A stretch of DNA of 19,957 nt from Citromicrobium sp. (GCA_002712945.1 PAVA01000061.1:1-19957); one strand, 5' to 3'. Positions 1 to 9,996 are shown, counted from the stretch's first letter. Made by a program: numbers and translations. Notes: generated by a model not told the origin, from the letters alone.

Positions 1-103
1 CGAGGTTGCCGATCGCGGTGAAGCGCTGGAGCAGCCAGTGATGCACGCCCTCGTGGGCCGAGCCGAGGCCGCGCACGCGGCCGATGGAGGTTCCGTTACC
101 CAT
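1..103 (-). CDS. sdhD: Succinate dehydrogenase membrane anchor subunit SdhD (5' part only)
   Basis: Only the first 34 codons lie in the window; the gene runs off the left edge. The peptide begins MGNGTSIGRVRG and contains GSAHEGVHHW followed by LLQRFTAIGN, which is typical of the start of alphaproteobacterial SdhD, the hydrophobic anchor that helps hold heme b and the quinone site of complex II in the inner membrane. The ATG at 103 lies 11 bases after the sdhC stop, with an AAGG-like ribosome site overlapping that stop, so sdhC and sdhD should be co-transcribed. The catalytic subunits sdhA and sdhB would be expected just beyond the left edge; this is inference. Confidence 0.85.
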   Translation of the reverse strand, partial: MGNGTSIGRVRGLGSAHEGVHHWLLQRFTAIGNL

Positions 104-114
104 GGTTCGAAGCC

Positions 115-495
115 TTACTTGAGGAAGATGATCGCCCAGAAGGCGATGGTCAGGACGATGCCGAGAATCGGGCACAGCGTCGCCCAGATCTTGTTGACGG
201 TCAGCTCGTACCCCGCGCCGATATCCAGCACGAAGTGGCGCAGGCCGCTCATCATGTGGTTGAAGAACGCCCAGGTCAGCCCGACCAGCACGATATAGCC
301 GGGGATCGAGGTCGCGATGCCGGTAAAGGTCGCGTAAGCCTCGGGCCCGCTCGCCATCGCGCCCAGCCACCACAGCAGCACGCCGAGCCCGACGAGGGCC
401 ATGCCATCGCCGGTGACGCGGTGCAGGATCGAGGTCAGCATGTGCGGACCCCATTTCCAGATCTGCAGATGGGGGGAGAGCGGTCTGTTCGACAT
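115..495 (-). CDS. sdhC: Succinate dehydrogenase cytochrome b556 subunit SdhC
   Basis: A 126-residue protein, the usual length for SdhC, the cytochrome b556 anchor of succinate:quinone oxidoreductase in the TCA cycle and respiratory chain. Family features are visible: SPHLQIWKW near the N-terminus, SILHRVTG at residues 22-29 (the Ser and Arg known to shape the quinone site), and NHMMSGLRH at 79-87, where a His serves as a heme b ligand in the family. Three hydrophobic membrane segments fall at roughly 31-50, 62-82 and 104-125. The frame stays open upstream, but the conserved N-terminus starts at the ATG at 495, so the longer version is rejected. It precedes sdhD by 11 bases. Confidence 0.93.
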   Translation of the reverse strand: MSNRPLSPHLQIWKWGPHMLTSILHRVTGDGMALVGLGVLLWWLGAMASGPEAYATFTGIATSIPGYIVLVGLTWAFFNHMMSGLRHFVLDIGAGYELTVNKIWATLCPILGIVLTIAFWAIIFLK

Positions 496-544
496 GGTGT
501 CTAGCGGGTCCAATCTGGCCGGTATGCGGTTGGTCTCGGCGCTC

Positions 545-572
545 CACTTAGCGGAAGCGCGCCGAGGTTCAA
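545..572 (-). promoter_or_regulatory. Candidate promoter for sdhCD
   Basis: In the 172-base divergent gap between sdhC and the short-chain dehydrogenase, the minus strand carries TTGAAC (572-567), a 16-base spacer and TAAGTG (550-545). This is only a moderate match to the housekeeping sigma consensus. The position, about 50 bases upstream of the sdhC ATG, is sensible. No clear plus-strand promoter was found in the same gap. Confidence 0.25.
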
Positions 573-667
573 GCGAGTCCAAGGTCGGGGGGACAAAGCA
601 CGGGCGATGGGGGCAGCGCAAGCGCAGGGCTTGGTTGGATGCCGCGAAGCGCCTATCGCAGGCGACC

Positions 668-1378
668 ATGACACGCATTCTCGTCACCGGATCGAGCCGC
701 GGGATCGGCGCCGCCATTCGCGAACAGCTGGAGGCGCGCTGCGTGAAGGTGATCGGCCATTCCACACGCGGGCAGGAAGAAGGCGAGATCGCCGCCGATT
801 TCAGCGAACCTTCCGCGCCTTCGATGCTGTGGGAAGAAGCCCTGCGGCAGGCCGATGGCGCAATCGATGTGCTGGTAAACAATGCAGGCCTGTTCGCTGG
901 TATTCCGCTCGACACCTCCGACATCGAATGGCTCGACGCGTGGGAGGAGACGTTGCGGATCAACCTCACCTCCGCCGCCCAGCTCAGCCGCTTCGCCGTG
1001 CGCCACTGGCAGGAGCGCGGAGTCGGTGGACGGATCGTCCACGTCGCGAGCCGCGCCGGGCATCGCGGTGATTCCCCCGCCCACTGGCACTATGCCGCAG
1101 CCAAGGGCGGCATGCTGGCGCTGCACAAGACCATCGCGCGCGCCTATGCCGCCGAGGGGATCTACAGCTTTGCGGTCACGCCGGGCTTCACCGATACCTC
1201 GATGGCGGGCGATTATCTCGACAGTCGCGGCGGGCCGGGCCTGCTCGCCGACATTCCACTGGGCCGCGTGGCCGAACCGGAGGAAATTGCGGATATCGCG
1301 GTATGGTGCGCGCTCGACGCCCCGCCCTCGATGACCGGCACCACGATCGACGCCAATGGCGCGAGCTATGTCCGCTAA
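668..1378 (+). CDS. Short-chain dehydrogenase/reductase (SDR)
   Basis: A 236-residue classical SDR, a Rossmann-fold NAD(P)-dependent oxidoreductase of unknown substrate. The cofactor motif TGSSRGIG is at residues 7-14 and NNAG at 71-74. The catalytic Ser128, Tyr142 and Lys146 (YAAAK) are all present, and TPGF at 171-174 follows as usual in the family. The frame is open far upstream, but ATG 668 (MTRILVTGS) places the first beta strand correctly. The ribosome site is weak (AGGCG). The downstream metallo-beta-lactamase start overlaps this gene's 3' end, so the two are probably translated together. SDR membership is secure; related proteins act on 3-oxoacyl-ACP, sugars or steroids, and the sequence does not decide between these. 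Confidence 0.9.
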   Translation: MTRILVTGSSRGIGAAIREQLEARCVKVIGHSTRGQEEGEIAADFSEPSAPSMLWEEALRQADGAIDVLVNNAGLFAGIPLDTSDIEWLDAWEETLRINLTSAAQLSRFAVRHWQERGVGGRIVHVASRAGHRGDSPAHWHYAAAKGGMLALHKTIARAYAAEGIYSFAVTPGFTDTSMAGDYLDSRGGPGLLADIPLGRVAEPEEIADIAVWCALDAPPSMTGTTIDANGASYVR

Positions 1379-2318
1379 GCTGGCAGCGCTGCTCGCGCTC
1401 GTGATCGCTGCTGCGGGTTGCGCCCCGGCGACCAGCCAGCCGCCTTCTCCACCGCTGGTGGAAACGCCCAGCATTCTCACTTCGCCCGAAGCAGCCACCG
1501 CTTTCACGCAATCCGCGTTCCTCGACCAATGCGAAGACTGGGACGAGTGGGACAAGCCCGCTCCGCCCTTCCAGCTGCTCGGCGACACATGGTATGTCGG
1601 CACCTGCGGCATTTCGGCGATCCTCATCGTGGGCCAAGCCAGCCATGTCCTGATCGACAGCGGCACCGAAGACTCGGCACCTTTGATCCTCGCGAATATT
1701 CGCGCGCTGGGGCTGGACCCGCGCGATGTTCGCTATCTGCTGCTCAGCCACGAGCATTTCGACCATGTCGGCGGGCACGCGGCCCTCGTCGAAGCCACCA
1801 GGGCGCAGGTGATTGCCTCGCCCGAAGCCGCGAAGGTGCTCGCGAGCGGCACCGTCTCCGACGCCGATCCGCAGGCGGCGATCCACCCCGCGATGGCCCC
1901 TGTCGCGGTGGACCGGGTGATGAGCGACGGGGATATCCTGCGCGTCGGCGACAAGGAAATCACCGCGCATCTCACTCCCGGCCACACGCCCGGCGCGATG
2001 AGCTGGACCTGGTCCGCGTGCAGCCTGCCATGGGAGCCGCCGGTGTGCCGCCGCATCGCCTATGTCGACTCGCTCTCGCCCGTCTCGTCGGACGAGTACC
2101 GCTTCACCGATCATCCCGCGCTCGTCGCCGGCTTCCGGCGAAGTATCGCCGCGGTGGCGGGCCTGCCCTGCGACATGCTCGCCACCCCGCACCCCTCGGC
2201 CAGCAAGATGCTCGGCCGAATGGAGGCGGGAGAACTGCTGGGCGGCATGTCCTGCGGCGACTATGCGCGCGGTATCGGGCAGCGGCTCGACGCGCGGCTG
2301 GCAGAGGAAGCATCGTGA
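1368..2318 (+). CDS. Subclass B3 metallo-beta-lactamase, predicted lipoprotein
   Basis: A 316-residue protein (320 if ATG 1356 is used) with a lipoprotein signal ending in AAAGC, so the Cys at residue 18 is probably lipidated and the enzyme membrane-anchored. The zinc ligands of subclass B3 enzymes are all visible, counted from the 1368 start: HEHFDH at 128-133 (H128, H130, D132, H133), H206 in LTPGHTPGAM and H275 in ATPHPSAS. YVDSLSPVSSDEYRF at 232-246 is also B3-like. Family members hydrolyse penicillins, cephalosporins and carbapenems using two zinc ions; chromosomal B3 enzymes are established for Erythrobacter and other sphingomonads. The start overlaps the SDR stop by 11 bases, and the last codons overlap the prmA start. 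Activity on beta-lactams is inferred from the complete zinc ligand set. Confidence 0.9.
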   Translation: MSAKLAALLALVIAAAGCAPATSQPPSPPLVETPSILTSPEAATAFTQSAFLDQCEDWDEWDKPAPPFQLLGDTWYVGTCGISAILIVGQASHVLIDSGTEDSAPLILANIRALGLDPRDVRYLLLSHEHFDHVGGHAALVEATRAQVIASPEAAKVLASGTVSDADPQAAIHPAMAPVAVDRVMSDGDILRVGDKEITAHLTPGHTPGAMSWTWSACSLPWEPPVCRRIAYVDSLSPVSSDEYRFTDHPALVAGFRRSIAAVAGLPCDMLATPHPSASKMLGRMEAGELLGGMSCGDYARGIGQRLDARLAEEAS

Positions 2319-3250
2319 GGATCGAAGCCGAGGAAGCCGGCATCAGCTGGAAGCTGACCGCGCTCGTCGACCGGAGCGCTGCCGAAGCGGCCCTCGCGGC
2401 GAGCGTGGAAGACGGGTGGGACAGCGATCTCGTCATGAGCGCGCACGAGGTAGAGGCGGACCGCTACGATCCGATCAACGCCGGATTGTGGCGGATCGAG
2501 GCATGGTATCCGCGCAAGCCCGACAAGGCATTGCGCGCACAGCTCGACACGATGTTCGGCGGAAATGCGCCCGATTTCGACCTCCAGAAGGTCGAGCCCG
2601 AGGACTGGGTCACGCTGAGCCAGCAGGTCGTCGAGCCGGTCCGCGCCGGGCCGTTCCACATCCGCACGCCCGACTTCGCGGCGGACCGGGACGCCATCGA
2701 CCTCGTGATACCCGCCAGCCGCGCCTTCGGCACCGGCCAGCACGAGACCACCGCCGGGTGCCTCGCCATGCTGGGCCGGTTGCGGGACAAGGGACTGCGG
2801 CCCCGCAGGATCGCCGATATCGGCACGGGCACCGGGCTGCTCGCCATTGGCGCGCTCAAGCTCTTCCCCACCGCGAATGTGATCGCGAGCGATATCGATC
2901 CGGTCTGCGCCGAGATCGTGGAGGAGAATGCGTCACTAAACGGGGTTGCGCTCGGCCGGCGGCCCGGCGCGCTGCACTATGTAACCGCCGCCGGGATGAA
3001 CCACCCGGCGCTGAAAGCCCGTGCGCCCTACGATCTGCTGATCGCCAACATCCTCGCCGCGCCGCTGATCGCGCTCGCGCCCGACTTCGCCCGCGCGCTG
3101 GAGCCCGGCGCCCGCGTGATCCTCGCCGGACTGCTGACCACGCAAGAGGCGCGCGTGACCCGCGCTTTTCTGCGCGAGGGACTCCGCCTCGAACACCGCA
3201 TCGTGGACGGCGACTGGTCGATCCTGTGCCTGCGGAGCCCTGCGCGGTGA
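2315..3250 (+). CDS. prmA: Ribosomal protein L11 methyltransferase PrmA
   Basis: A 311-residue SAM-dependent methyltransferase that trimethylates ribosomal protein L11 in the cytoplasm. Family features are FGTGQHETT at residues 138-146, the SAM-binding loop DIGTGTG at 168-174, the acidic SDID at 192-195 and NILA at 245-248. An N-terminal substrate-recognition region precedes the Rossmann core, as in other PrmA proteins. The GTG start overlaps the preceding TGA stop as GTGA and is supported by GAGGAAG five bases upstream. The frame extends much further upstream, but that part is a shadow of the metallo-beta-lactamase gene. The next gene starts with the same GTGA arrangement, so the cluster is probably translationally coupled. 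Confidence 0.95.
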   Translation: MRIEAEEAGISWKLTALVDRSAAEAALAASVEDGWDSDLVMSAHEVEADRYDPINAGLWRIEAWYPRKPDKALRAQLDTMFGGNAPDFDLQKVEPEDWVTLSQQVVEPVRAGPFHIRTPDFAADRDAIDLVIPASRAFGTGQHETTAGCLAMLGRLRDKGLRPRRIADIGTGTGLLAIGALKLFPTANVIASDIDPVCAEIVEENASLNGVALGRRPGALHYVTAAGMNHPALKARAPYDLLIANILAAPLIALAPDFARALEPGARVILAGLLTTQEARVTRAFLREGLRLEHRIVDGDWSILCLRSPAR

Positions 3251-3948
3251 AGGCGCTGCGGGTACTGGGCTGGGCGCTCGGCACCCTCGTCGGCGCGCTT
3301 GTTCTGGTCGTCGCGGGGTTTTTCCTCGCCGCATGGATCGGCTCCTCGATCCCGCGCAATTCGGACTGGGCCGAGGCCGAAACCGGCATCCCGATCATGG
3401 TCGAGACCAATGGCGTGCATACGGGAATCGTCATGCCCGTCGCGACCCCGGTGAAGGACTGGCGCGAGACCTTTCCTTCCGCCTCGCAGCCGATGGCGGG
3501 CGGGATGCGCCCGACCCACATCTCGGTCGGCTGGGGCGACCGCGAGGTGTTCCTGACCGTGCCCGCCTGGGGCGACCTGAAGGCGAGCACCGCGGCGCGG
3601 ATCGCCACGCAGGGCGGGCCTGCGGTGATGCGGGTCGCGCATTACTACCGCCCGGCCGGCGGGCCAAACCATCGCTGGGTGATCCTGCGCGAGGCGGAAT
3701 ATGCCCGGCTGGTCGCCGAGGTCGAAAAGGGCCTGCCACCCGTCGACAACCCTCGGAACCGCGTCAGCCACGACAGCTTCGATCCGACCGCGCGGGTCTA
3801 CGACAGCACCGGGCACTACACGCTGGACAATACCTGCAACCAGTGGGTCGGCGACACGCTGGCGGCAGCAGGCGTCGAGATGGGCGTGTGGACCCCGCTT
3901 GCGGGCGGCGTGATGAAGTGGATTCCCGAAGGCGGCGCGCGGCCCTAG
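3247..3948 (+). CDS. DUF2459 / TIGR02117 family membrane-anchored protein
   Basis: A 233-residue protein of unknown function. A strongly hydrophobic segment at about residues 5-30 should anchor it in the inner membrane with the rest outside the cytoplasm. Family-like features are ETNGVHTGIVMP near residues 48-59, HISVGWGDREVF near 92-103 and DNTCNQWVGDTL near 196-207, with a single Cys in a papain/NlpC-like setting. That a cysteine-hydrolase fold is present is a guess. The GTG start overlaps the prmA TGA as GTGA. The TAG stop shares bases with the stop of the opposite-strand serine hydrolase. TIGR02117 was defined on conserved proteins found near urease genes; no urease is seen here. Confidence 0.82.
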   Translation: MKALRVLGWALGTLVGALVLVVAGFFLAAWIGSSIPRNSDWAEAETGIPIMVETNGVHTGIVMPVATPVKDWRETFPSASQPMAGGMRPTHISVGWGDREVFLTVPAWGDLKASTAARIATQGGPAVMRVAHYYRPAGGPNHRWVILREAEYARLVAEVEKGLPPVDNPRNRVSHDSFDPTARVYDSTGHYTLDNTCNQWVGDTLAAAGVEMGVWTPLAGGVMKWIPEGGARP

Positions 3949-5105
3949 GACTTGCGCTTCGCTGGTGCAGGGGCGCCCGCCCTTTGCGCTCCCGCACCCG
4001 CGACCATCTCGTGATAGCCCGCGATGGCGCGCACCACGCCGTGCATCATCTCCATTCGCTCGGGCACCGGAACCTGCGTCCGCCCGATCATAACCGCCAC
4101 GGTGTAGATGCTGCCATCGGGCGCGGTGAGAATGCCGACATCGTTATAGCCCGCTTGGTCCGCAGGAGTGCCCGGCGGAACGATGTCGAGCACCTGCCCC
4201 GTCCCCGTCTTGTGCGCGATGCTCCACCCCGCGGGCAGCCCGCCCTTGAGCCGGTTGGGGCCGCTTTTCACCTCGCTCAGCCAGCCGAGATATTGCGCGG
4301 TGCTGCCGTCCGAAAGCAGCGCGCCCTCGTGCAGCTGGGCCAGCGCAGCGGCGATGGCGACCGGCGTCGCGCCGTCGACCGGATCGGCGACATAGGCATC
4401 GAAGGCCCGCTTGCGCACGTCATGCGGCACCGTCTTGCGCACATCGAAGAACGCCTTGCCCAGCGCCCAGCTCTGCTGCCATTCGAGCCCCGCGATCTCC
4501 GATTGCATCGGGCGCTCGCCGGGGCCGAAGCGAATATCGGCGAAGCCCTTGCGCGCCAGTGTCCGGCGGACTTCCTCGGGCCCGCCGACGCGGCGCAGGA
4601 CCATGTCGTTCGCGGTGTTGTCGCTCTGCGTCAGAGCGCGCGCGATGAAATCGGCGTAACTGGTCGAGAAGCTGCCATTCGCGACCACGCTCTTGCGGAT
4701 CGGGCTGTGGAACACGGCGAGGTCTTCGCGGCGGACCGTGCCCGCTTCCGACAGGTCGAGTTCCCCGCGATCCGCCTGATCGAGCGCGGTCAGCGCGACC
4801 CACAGCTTGCTCACGCTCTGCTGCGGATAGAGCGCCGTGCCCTCGAAATGCATCATCCGCCCGCGCGCGGGATCGTGCACCGCGATCCCGACCTTCCCGT
4901 CGAGATTCGTGCCGAGCGCGAAGAGCTGGTCGTCGAGCCATTCCTCCTCGGGCGAACGCTCGATTGCGATGTCTTCGGCGGCCTGCTCGACCCGCTGTTC
5001 GATCGACGGTGCACCCGCGCCCTCGCCCGTCTCCTCGGTCAGGTGACAGGTCGACAGCGAACCGAGCGCGAGAACACAGAAGATTTGCAGCAAGAAGGTG
5101 CGCAT
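3945..5105 (-). CDS. Class A beta-lactamase-like serine hydrolase, exported
   Basis: A 386-residue protein with an N-terminal export signal (about residues 1-20; Cys20 follows LST, a poor lipobox). The three active-site elements of penicillin-interacting serine enzymes are present: S97-V-S-K100, S161-D-N163 and K299-T-G301. Spacing from SDN puts Glu197 where class A Glu166, the deacylating base, would lie. LPAGWSIAHKTGTG near 290-303 is also class A-like. It is longer than the classic enzymes (~265-290 residues in mature core) because of a long N-terminal region and an extra ~35 residues after the omega-loop position. It lies 47 bases downstream of ligA on the same strand. Neither a Shine-Dalgarno site nor a nearby AmpR-type regulator is visible. 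A beta-lactamase or a related peptidase/esterase both fit. Confidence 0.85.
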   Translation of the reverse strand: MRTFLLQIFCVLALGSLSTCHLTEETGEGAGAPSIEQRVEQAAEDIAIERSPEEEWLDDQLFALGTNLDGKVGIAVHDPARGRMMHFEGTALYPQQSVSKLWVALTALDQADRGELDLSEAGTVRREDLAVFHSPIRKSVVANGSFSTSYADFIARALTQSDNTANDMVLRRVGGPEEVRRTLARKGFADIRFGPGERPMQSEIAGLEWQQSWALGKAFFDVRKTVPHDVRKRAFDAYVADPVDGATPVAIAAALAQLHEGALLSDGSTAQYLGWLSEVKSGPNRLKGGLPAGWSIAHKTGTGQVLDIVPPGTPADQAGYNDVGILTAPDGSIYTVAVMIGRTQVPVPERMEMMHGVVRAIAGYHEMVAGAGAQRAGAPAPAKRKS

Positions 5106-5152
5106 GGGGTGGATATAGTCGAGACTGGTTGATTATGAATGGGTCGGGCGGT

Positions 5153-7429
<2,277 letters not shown>

Positions 7430-7454
7430 GTTAGCCCAACGAGGGGGAATCGGG

Positions 7455-8468
7455 ATGGTCAGGAAACTGGGCTGCGGATGCGGCGCGCTGCTTGTGCTGC
7501 TTGTCGTCGCGGCGGCGGCGCTGTGGATCTGGAAGCCGTGGACGCAGATGGTGCCGCTCGAAATGGTCGAGCCCGACGAGCAGGTCGGCAGCCGGATCGA
7601 TACCGGCGATGTTCTCGGCAACTACTACCCCGCACGCGGCGCGATCAACGGCCCCGGCGTGCTGGTGATCGGCGGGAGCGAGGGCGGTCTCGGCGACGAG
7701 ATGAGCCGCCTTTCGCGGGCGCTGCAGAACGACGGGTTTTCCGTCCTCCACCTCAGCTACTGGCGCGCGCCCGGCCAGCCCGAGCGGCTGGAGGGCATTC
7801 CGCTGGAGACCTTCCAGCGCGGGCTCGCCCTGCTGCGCGCGCAGCCCGAGGTCGATCCTTCGCGCACCGCGATGATGGGCTGGTCGCGCGGCAGCGAAGC
7901 GACGCAGCTCGTTGCGATCCGCGATCCCTCGCTCAAGGCCATCGTGCTCGGCATGCCGGGCAATGCAGTGTGGCCGGGCTTCTCGTGGGAGGCCCCGTGG
8001 GAGCAATATGGCTCGGCATGGACCTGGCGCGGCGAAGCGCTGCCTTACCTCGACATGAGCGAAGTGCGGATGTTCGGCCGCGACTCCGATGCGATCAACC
8101 GCGACCTGATGGAACTGCACGAACAGCAGCCCGACGCGGTGATCCCCATCGAAGAAGTCGGCGCGCCGGTGCTGATTATCTGCGGCGAGGCGGACAGCGT
8201 GTGGCAGTCCTGCCCGGTGGCCCGCAAGATCGAGGAACGCGCGAAGGCGGAAGGCAAGGAAGATGTGCGCCTGCTTGCCTACATGGACGCCGGGCACTTC
8301 GCCTATGGCGCGCCGGTGAGCACGGTCCGCAGTTCGAGGAGCTGGACCGGCTGGGCGGGTCGCCCGAGGGCAATGCCGACGCCCTGCGCGAAAGCTACCG
8401 CGAAATCGTGCGCTTCCTCCGCGATGCGCTGGGGGATGGGACCTGACGGTCCGGCTCGCGCTTCCTGA
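7455..8468 (+). CDS. Alpha/beta hydrolase, acyl-CoA thioesterase (BAAT C-terminal)-like, 3' end frameshifted
   Basis: The open frame gives 337 residues with an N-terminal membrane segment (about 10-26). An alpha/beta hydrolase core is visible: GGSEGG at 73-78, the nucleophile elbow GWSRG with Ser144, Asp247 in CGEADS, and His281 in DAGHFAYG. The arrangement resembles the C-terminal domain of acyl-CoA thioesterase/BAAT-type proteins. After residue ~290 (near 8322) the frame turns into Arg/Ser/Trp-rich sequence, while the +2-offset frame continues with FEELDRLGGSPEGNADA and a plausible helix to a TGA at 8446. One missing base near 8322-8330, perhaps a G in the GG of ACGGTCC, would restore the normal C-terminus. 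The catalytic triad lies before the break, so some activity could remain. The ATG is supported by GAGGGGG. Confidence 0.8.
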   Translation: MVRKLGCGCGALLVLLVVAAAALWIWKPWTQMVPLEMVEPDEQVGSRIDTGDVLGNYYPARGAINGPGVLVIGGSEGGLGDEMSRLSRALQNDGFSVLHLSYWRAPGQPERLEGIPLETFQRGLALLRAQPEVDPSRTAMMGWSRGSEATQLVAIRDPSLKAIVLGMPGNAVWPGFSWEAPWEQYGSAWTWRGEALPYLDMSEVRMFGRDSDAINRDLMELHEQQPDAVIPIEEVGAPVLIICGEADSVWQSCPVARKIEERAKAEGKEDVRLLAYMDAGHFAYGAPVSTVRSSRSWTGWAGRPRAMPTPCAKATAKSCASSAMRWGMGPDGPARAS

Positions 8469-8492
8469 AACACACCCGAGGGGACTGCCCGA

Positions 8493-8975
8493 ATGATCGC
8501 CACGATGGTTCTTGCACTTTTCGGCCAGGCAGCCAGCGCCCCGGCCCAGCTGCCGCATGGCGTGCTCTACGACTACTATGAAGCGGCGCAGATGTGCGAC
8601 GGCATGGGCGCTCTGGGCGAACTGACGATCTATCCCGAATTCGCGCAGCTCGTCGACCTCAACGGCGACGGCGTGCCGGACGTGATCGTCGATTATGCCG
8701 GCCTGTCCTGCTCGGGCGGCGCGAGCCTCTATGCCGCCGGGTCGAGCGGCTATCCGCTCAAAATCTATCTCGGCGGCGCGACCGAGCTGGAGCCTGCTTA
8801 CGAGACTGCGGTTCGCGGCTGGAGCCTGCTCGACACACCCGATGGCCCGGCGCTGGAACTGGTGACGGCGGGCGGTTCCGCATGCGGCACAGCCAACAGA
8901 TCGCAAAGCTGCTCCTTCCAGCTGAGCTGGTATCGTAACGGCTTTATGGAAGGCCCCCGGCGGGCGGCGAGGTAG
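8493..8975 (+). CDS. Small exported hypothetical protein with a calcium-loop-like motif
   Basis: A 160-residue protein not assigned to a named family. It begins with a probable Sec signal (residues 1-16, ending AASA). The mature part contains DLNGDGVPD at 55-63, which resembles calcium-binding loops of EF-hand, dockerin or FG-GAP repeats, and four cysteines (35, 73, 131, 140) that could form disulfides outside the cytoplasm. The ATG at 8493 has GAGGGG about nine bases upstream. It starts 46 bases after the restored end of the preceding hydrolase and is probably co-transcribed with it. It ends 24 bases before the convergent nuclease gene, with no clear terminator between. Confidence 0.72.
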   Translation: MIATMVLALFGQAASAPAQLPHGVLYDYYEAAQMCDGMGALGELTIYPEFAQLVDLNGDGVPDVIVDYAGLSCSGGASLYAAGSSGYPLKIYLGGATELEPAYETAVRGWSLLDTPDGPALELVTAGGSACGTANRSQSCSFQLSWYRNGFMEGPRRAAR

Positions 8976-8999
8976 TGCGCGAGCGGCCGCCCGTCGCCG

Positions 9000-9995
9000 T
9001 CAGGCGGGCCAGTAGATCTTGGTGAGCGGCAGCAAGCGCCGTCCATCCTCATCCAGCTGGTCGTACTGCTCGATCAGGGCCTTGGCCAATTCGTCCAGGC
9101 TCATGAGATGGGTCACGGTTGAAGCGCGCTCGGCTTCGTAGTGCGCATCCTTGGTGAATCCGCCCGTACTCACGTACAGACCGCGATCGTCGGCATGCCG
9201 CCCGCCGAGGAAGCTGCGGATTTCCTGTGAGCCCATCTGGCCACGGCGGTGTTTTACCTCGACCACGATGCGCGGGCGTTCGAACCCGAAGCCATCGCGC
9301 GAGGCGATAATGTCCTTACCACGGTCCGGGCCAGCCGCCGAGATCGACGTGCGATAGCCGAGCGCTCTCAGCAAAGCTGCCACCAATTCCTGCATGTCGT
9401 CCCAAGAGAGGGCATTGATCCGGTCTTTCACACGCTCGAGAGCGAGCCCCTCGATATCGGAGAAGGGATCCAGGTCCGCCTCGGCATCGAGGTCCCCCGT
9501 ATCATCCGCCTGGAGCGATCCTTTCTCGCCCGTCACCACTCTCTTGACGTCCATCTCGGCATCGGCGGGGACTTTGAAGAGGGTCAGAACCGCGCCGAGA
9601 CTGTTCTTCGTCGTGGTTTCGAGCGCGTCGCGGGGCACCTCGGTACGCCAGGAAACCGACCGGACCACAGGCAATTCGGGAATTAGGCCAAGCTCGAAGC
9701 GTGCCGGACCCGAAATCTCGCCGAAGTGATAGTTCCGCGTATCGGGCTCATAGACCAGCACTTCGTCACCGATCTGCAGCTCGTTGAGAAATCGCCACCA
9801 CTGACTGCCTGCGACGATGACCTGCTTCTCGGTGAGGGAAGGTACGCGCTGGGCGACAAGCGCTCGCATCTCTTCCCGGCTCGTAACCGACGTGAAATCG
9901 GTCTCGTCATCGAGACCGACCGCAACGACGTTATTCTCGACGAATTCCTTCGTCAGTCGGCTCCCCCGGCCGGAGGTGATCTTCCACATTGTCAT
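9000..9995 (-). CDS. Mrr-type restriction endonuclease with an unusual N-terminal domain
   Basis: A 331-residue protein. The C-terminal part (about 190-312) is an Mrr-like PD-(D/E)xK nuclease: an acidic helix SWDDMQELVAALLRALGY, then GPDRGKDIIA with Asp224/Asp228, then the EVK core Glu246-Val-Lys248, Gln257 in SQEIRSF, and GLYVSTGGFTKDA. The N-terminal ~140 residues (MWKITSGRGSRL, AVGLDD, GDEVLVYEP, RNYHFGEISG) look like a small beta-barrel of the PUA/EVE superfamily; this is a tentative fold guess. Mrr-family nucleases cut foreign or methylated DNA, and EVE-like modules are known readers of modified bases, so a type IV-like restriction enzyme is plausible. The ATG lies one base after the recN stop (TGACATG) with GGAGG eight bases upstream, so it is translationally coupled to recN. 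Confidence 0.85.
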   Translation of the reverse strand: MTMWKITSGRGSRLTKEFVENNVVAVGLDDETDFTSVTSREEMRALVAQRVPSLTEKQVIVAGSQWWRFLNELQIGDEVLVYEPDTRNYHFGEISGPARFELGLIPELPVVRSVSWRTEVPRDALETTTKNSLGAVLTLFKVPADAEMDVKRVVTGEKGSLQADDTGDLDAEADLDPFSDIEGLALERVKDRINALSWDDMQELVAALLRALGYRTSISAAGPDRGKDIIASRDGFGFERPRIVVEVKHRRGQMGSQEIRSFLGGRHADDRGLYVSTGGFTKDAHYEAERASTVTHLMSLDELAKALIEQYDQLDEDGRRLLPLTKIYWPA

Positions 9996-9996
9996 G

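Noticed and set aside
401..667. Upstream extension of the short-chain dehydrogenase frame
   Set aside because: It overlaps sdhC and has no SDR-like sequence; the Rossmann motif fits a start at 668.
7431..8906. 491-codon minus-strand frame opposite the hydrolase and small exported protein
   Set aside because: Antisense of a hydrolase with an intact catalytic triad and a good ribosome site; no motifs of its own.
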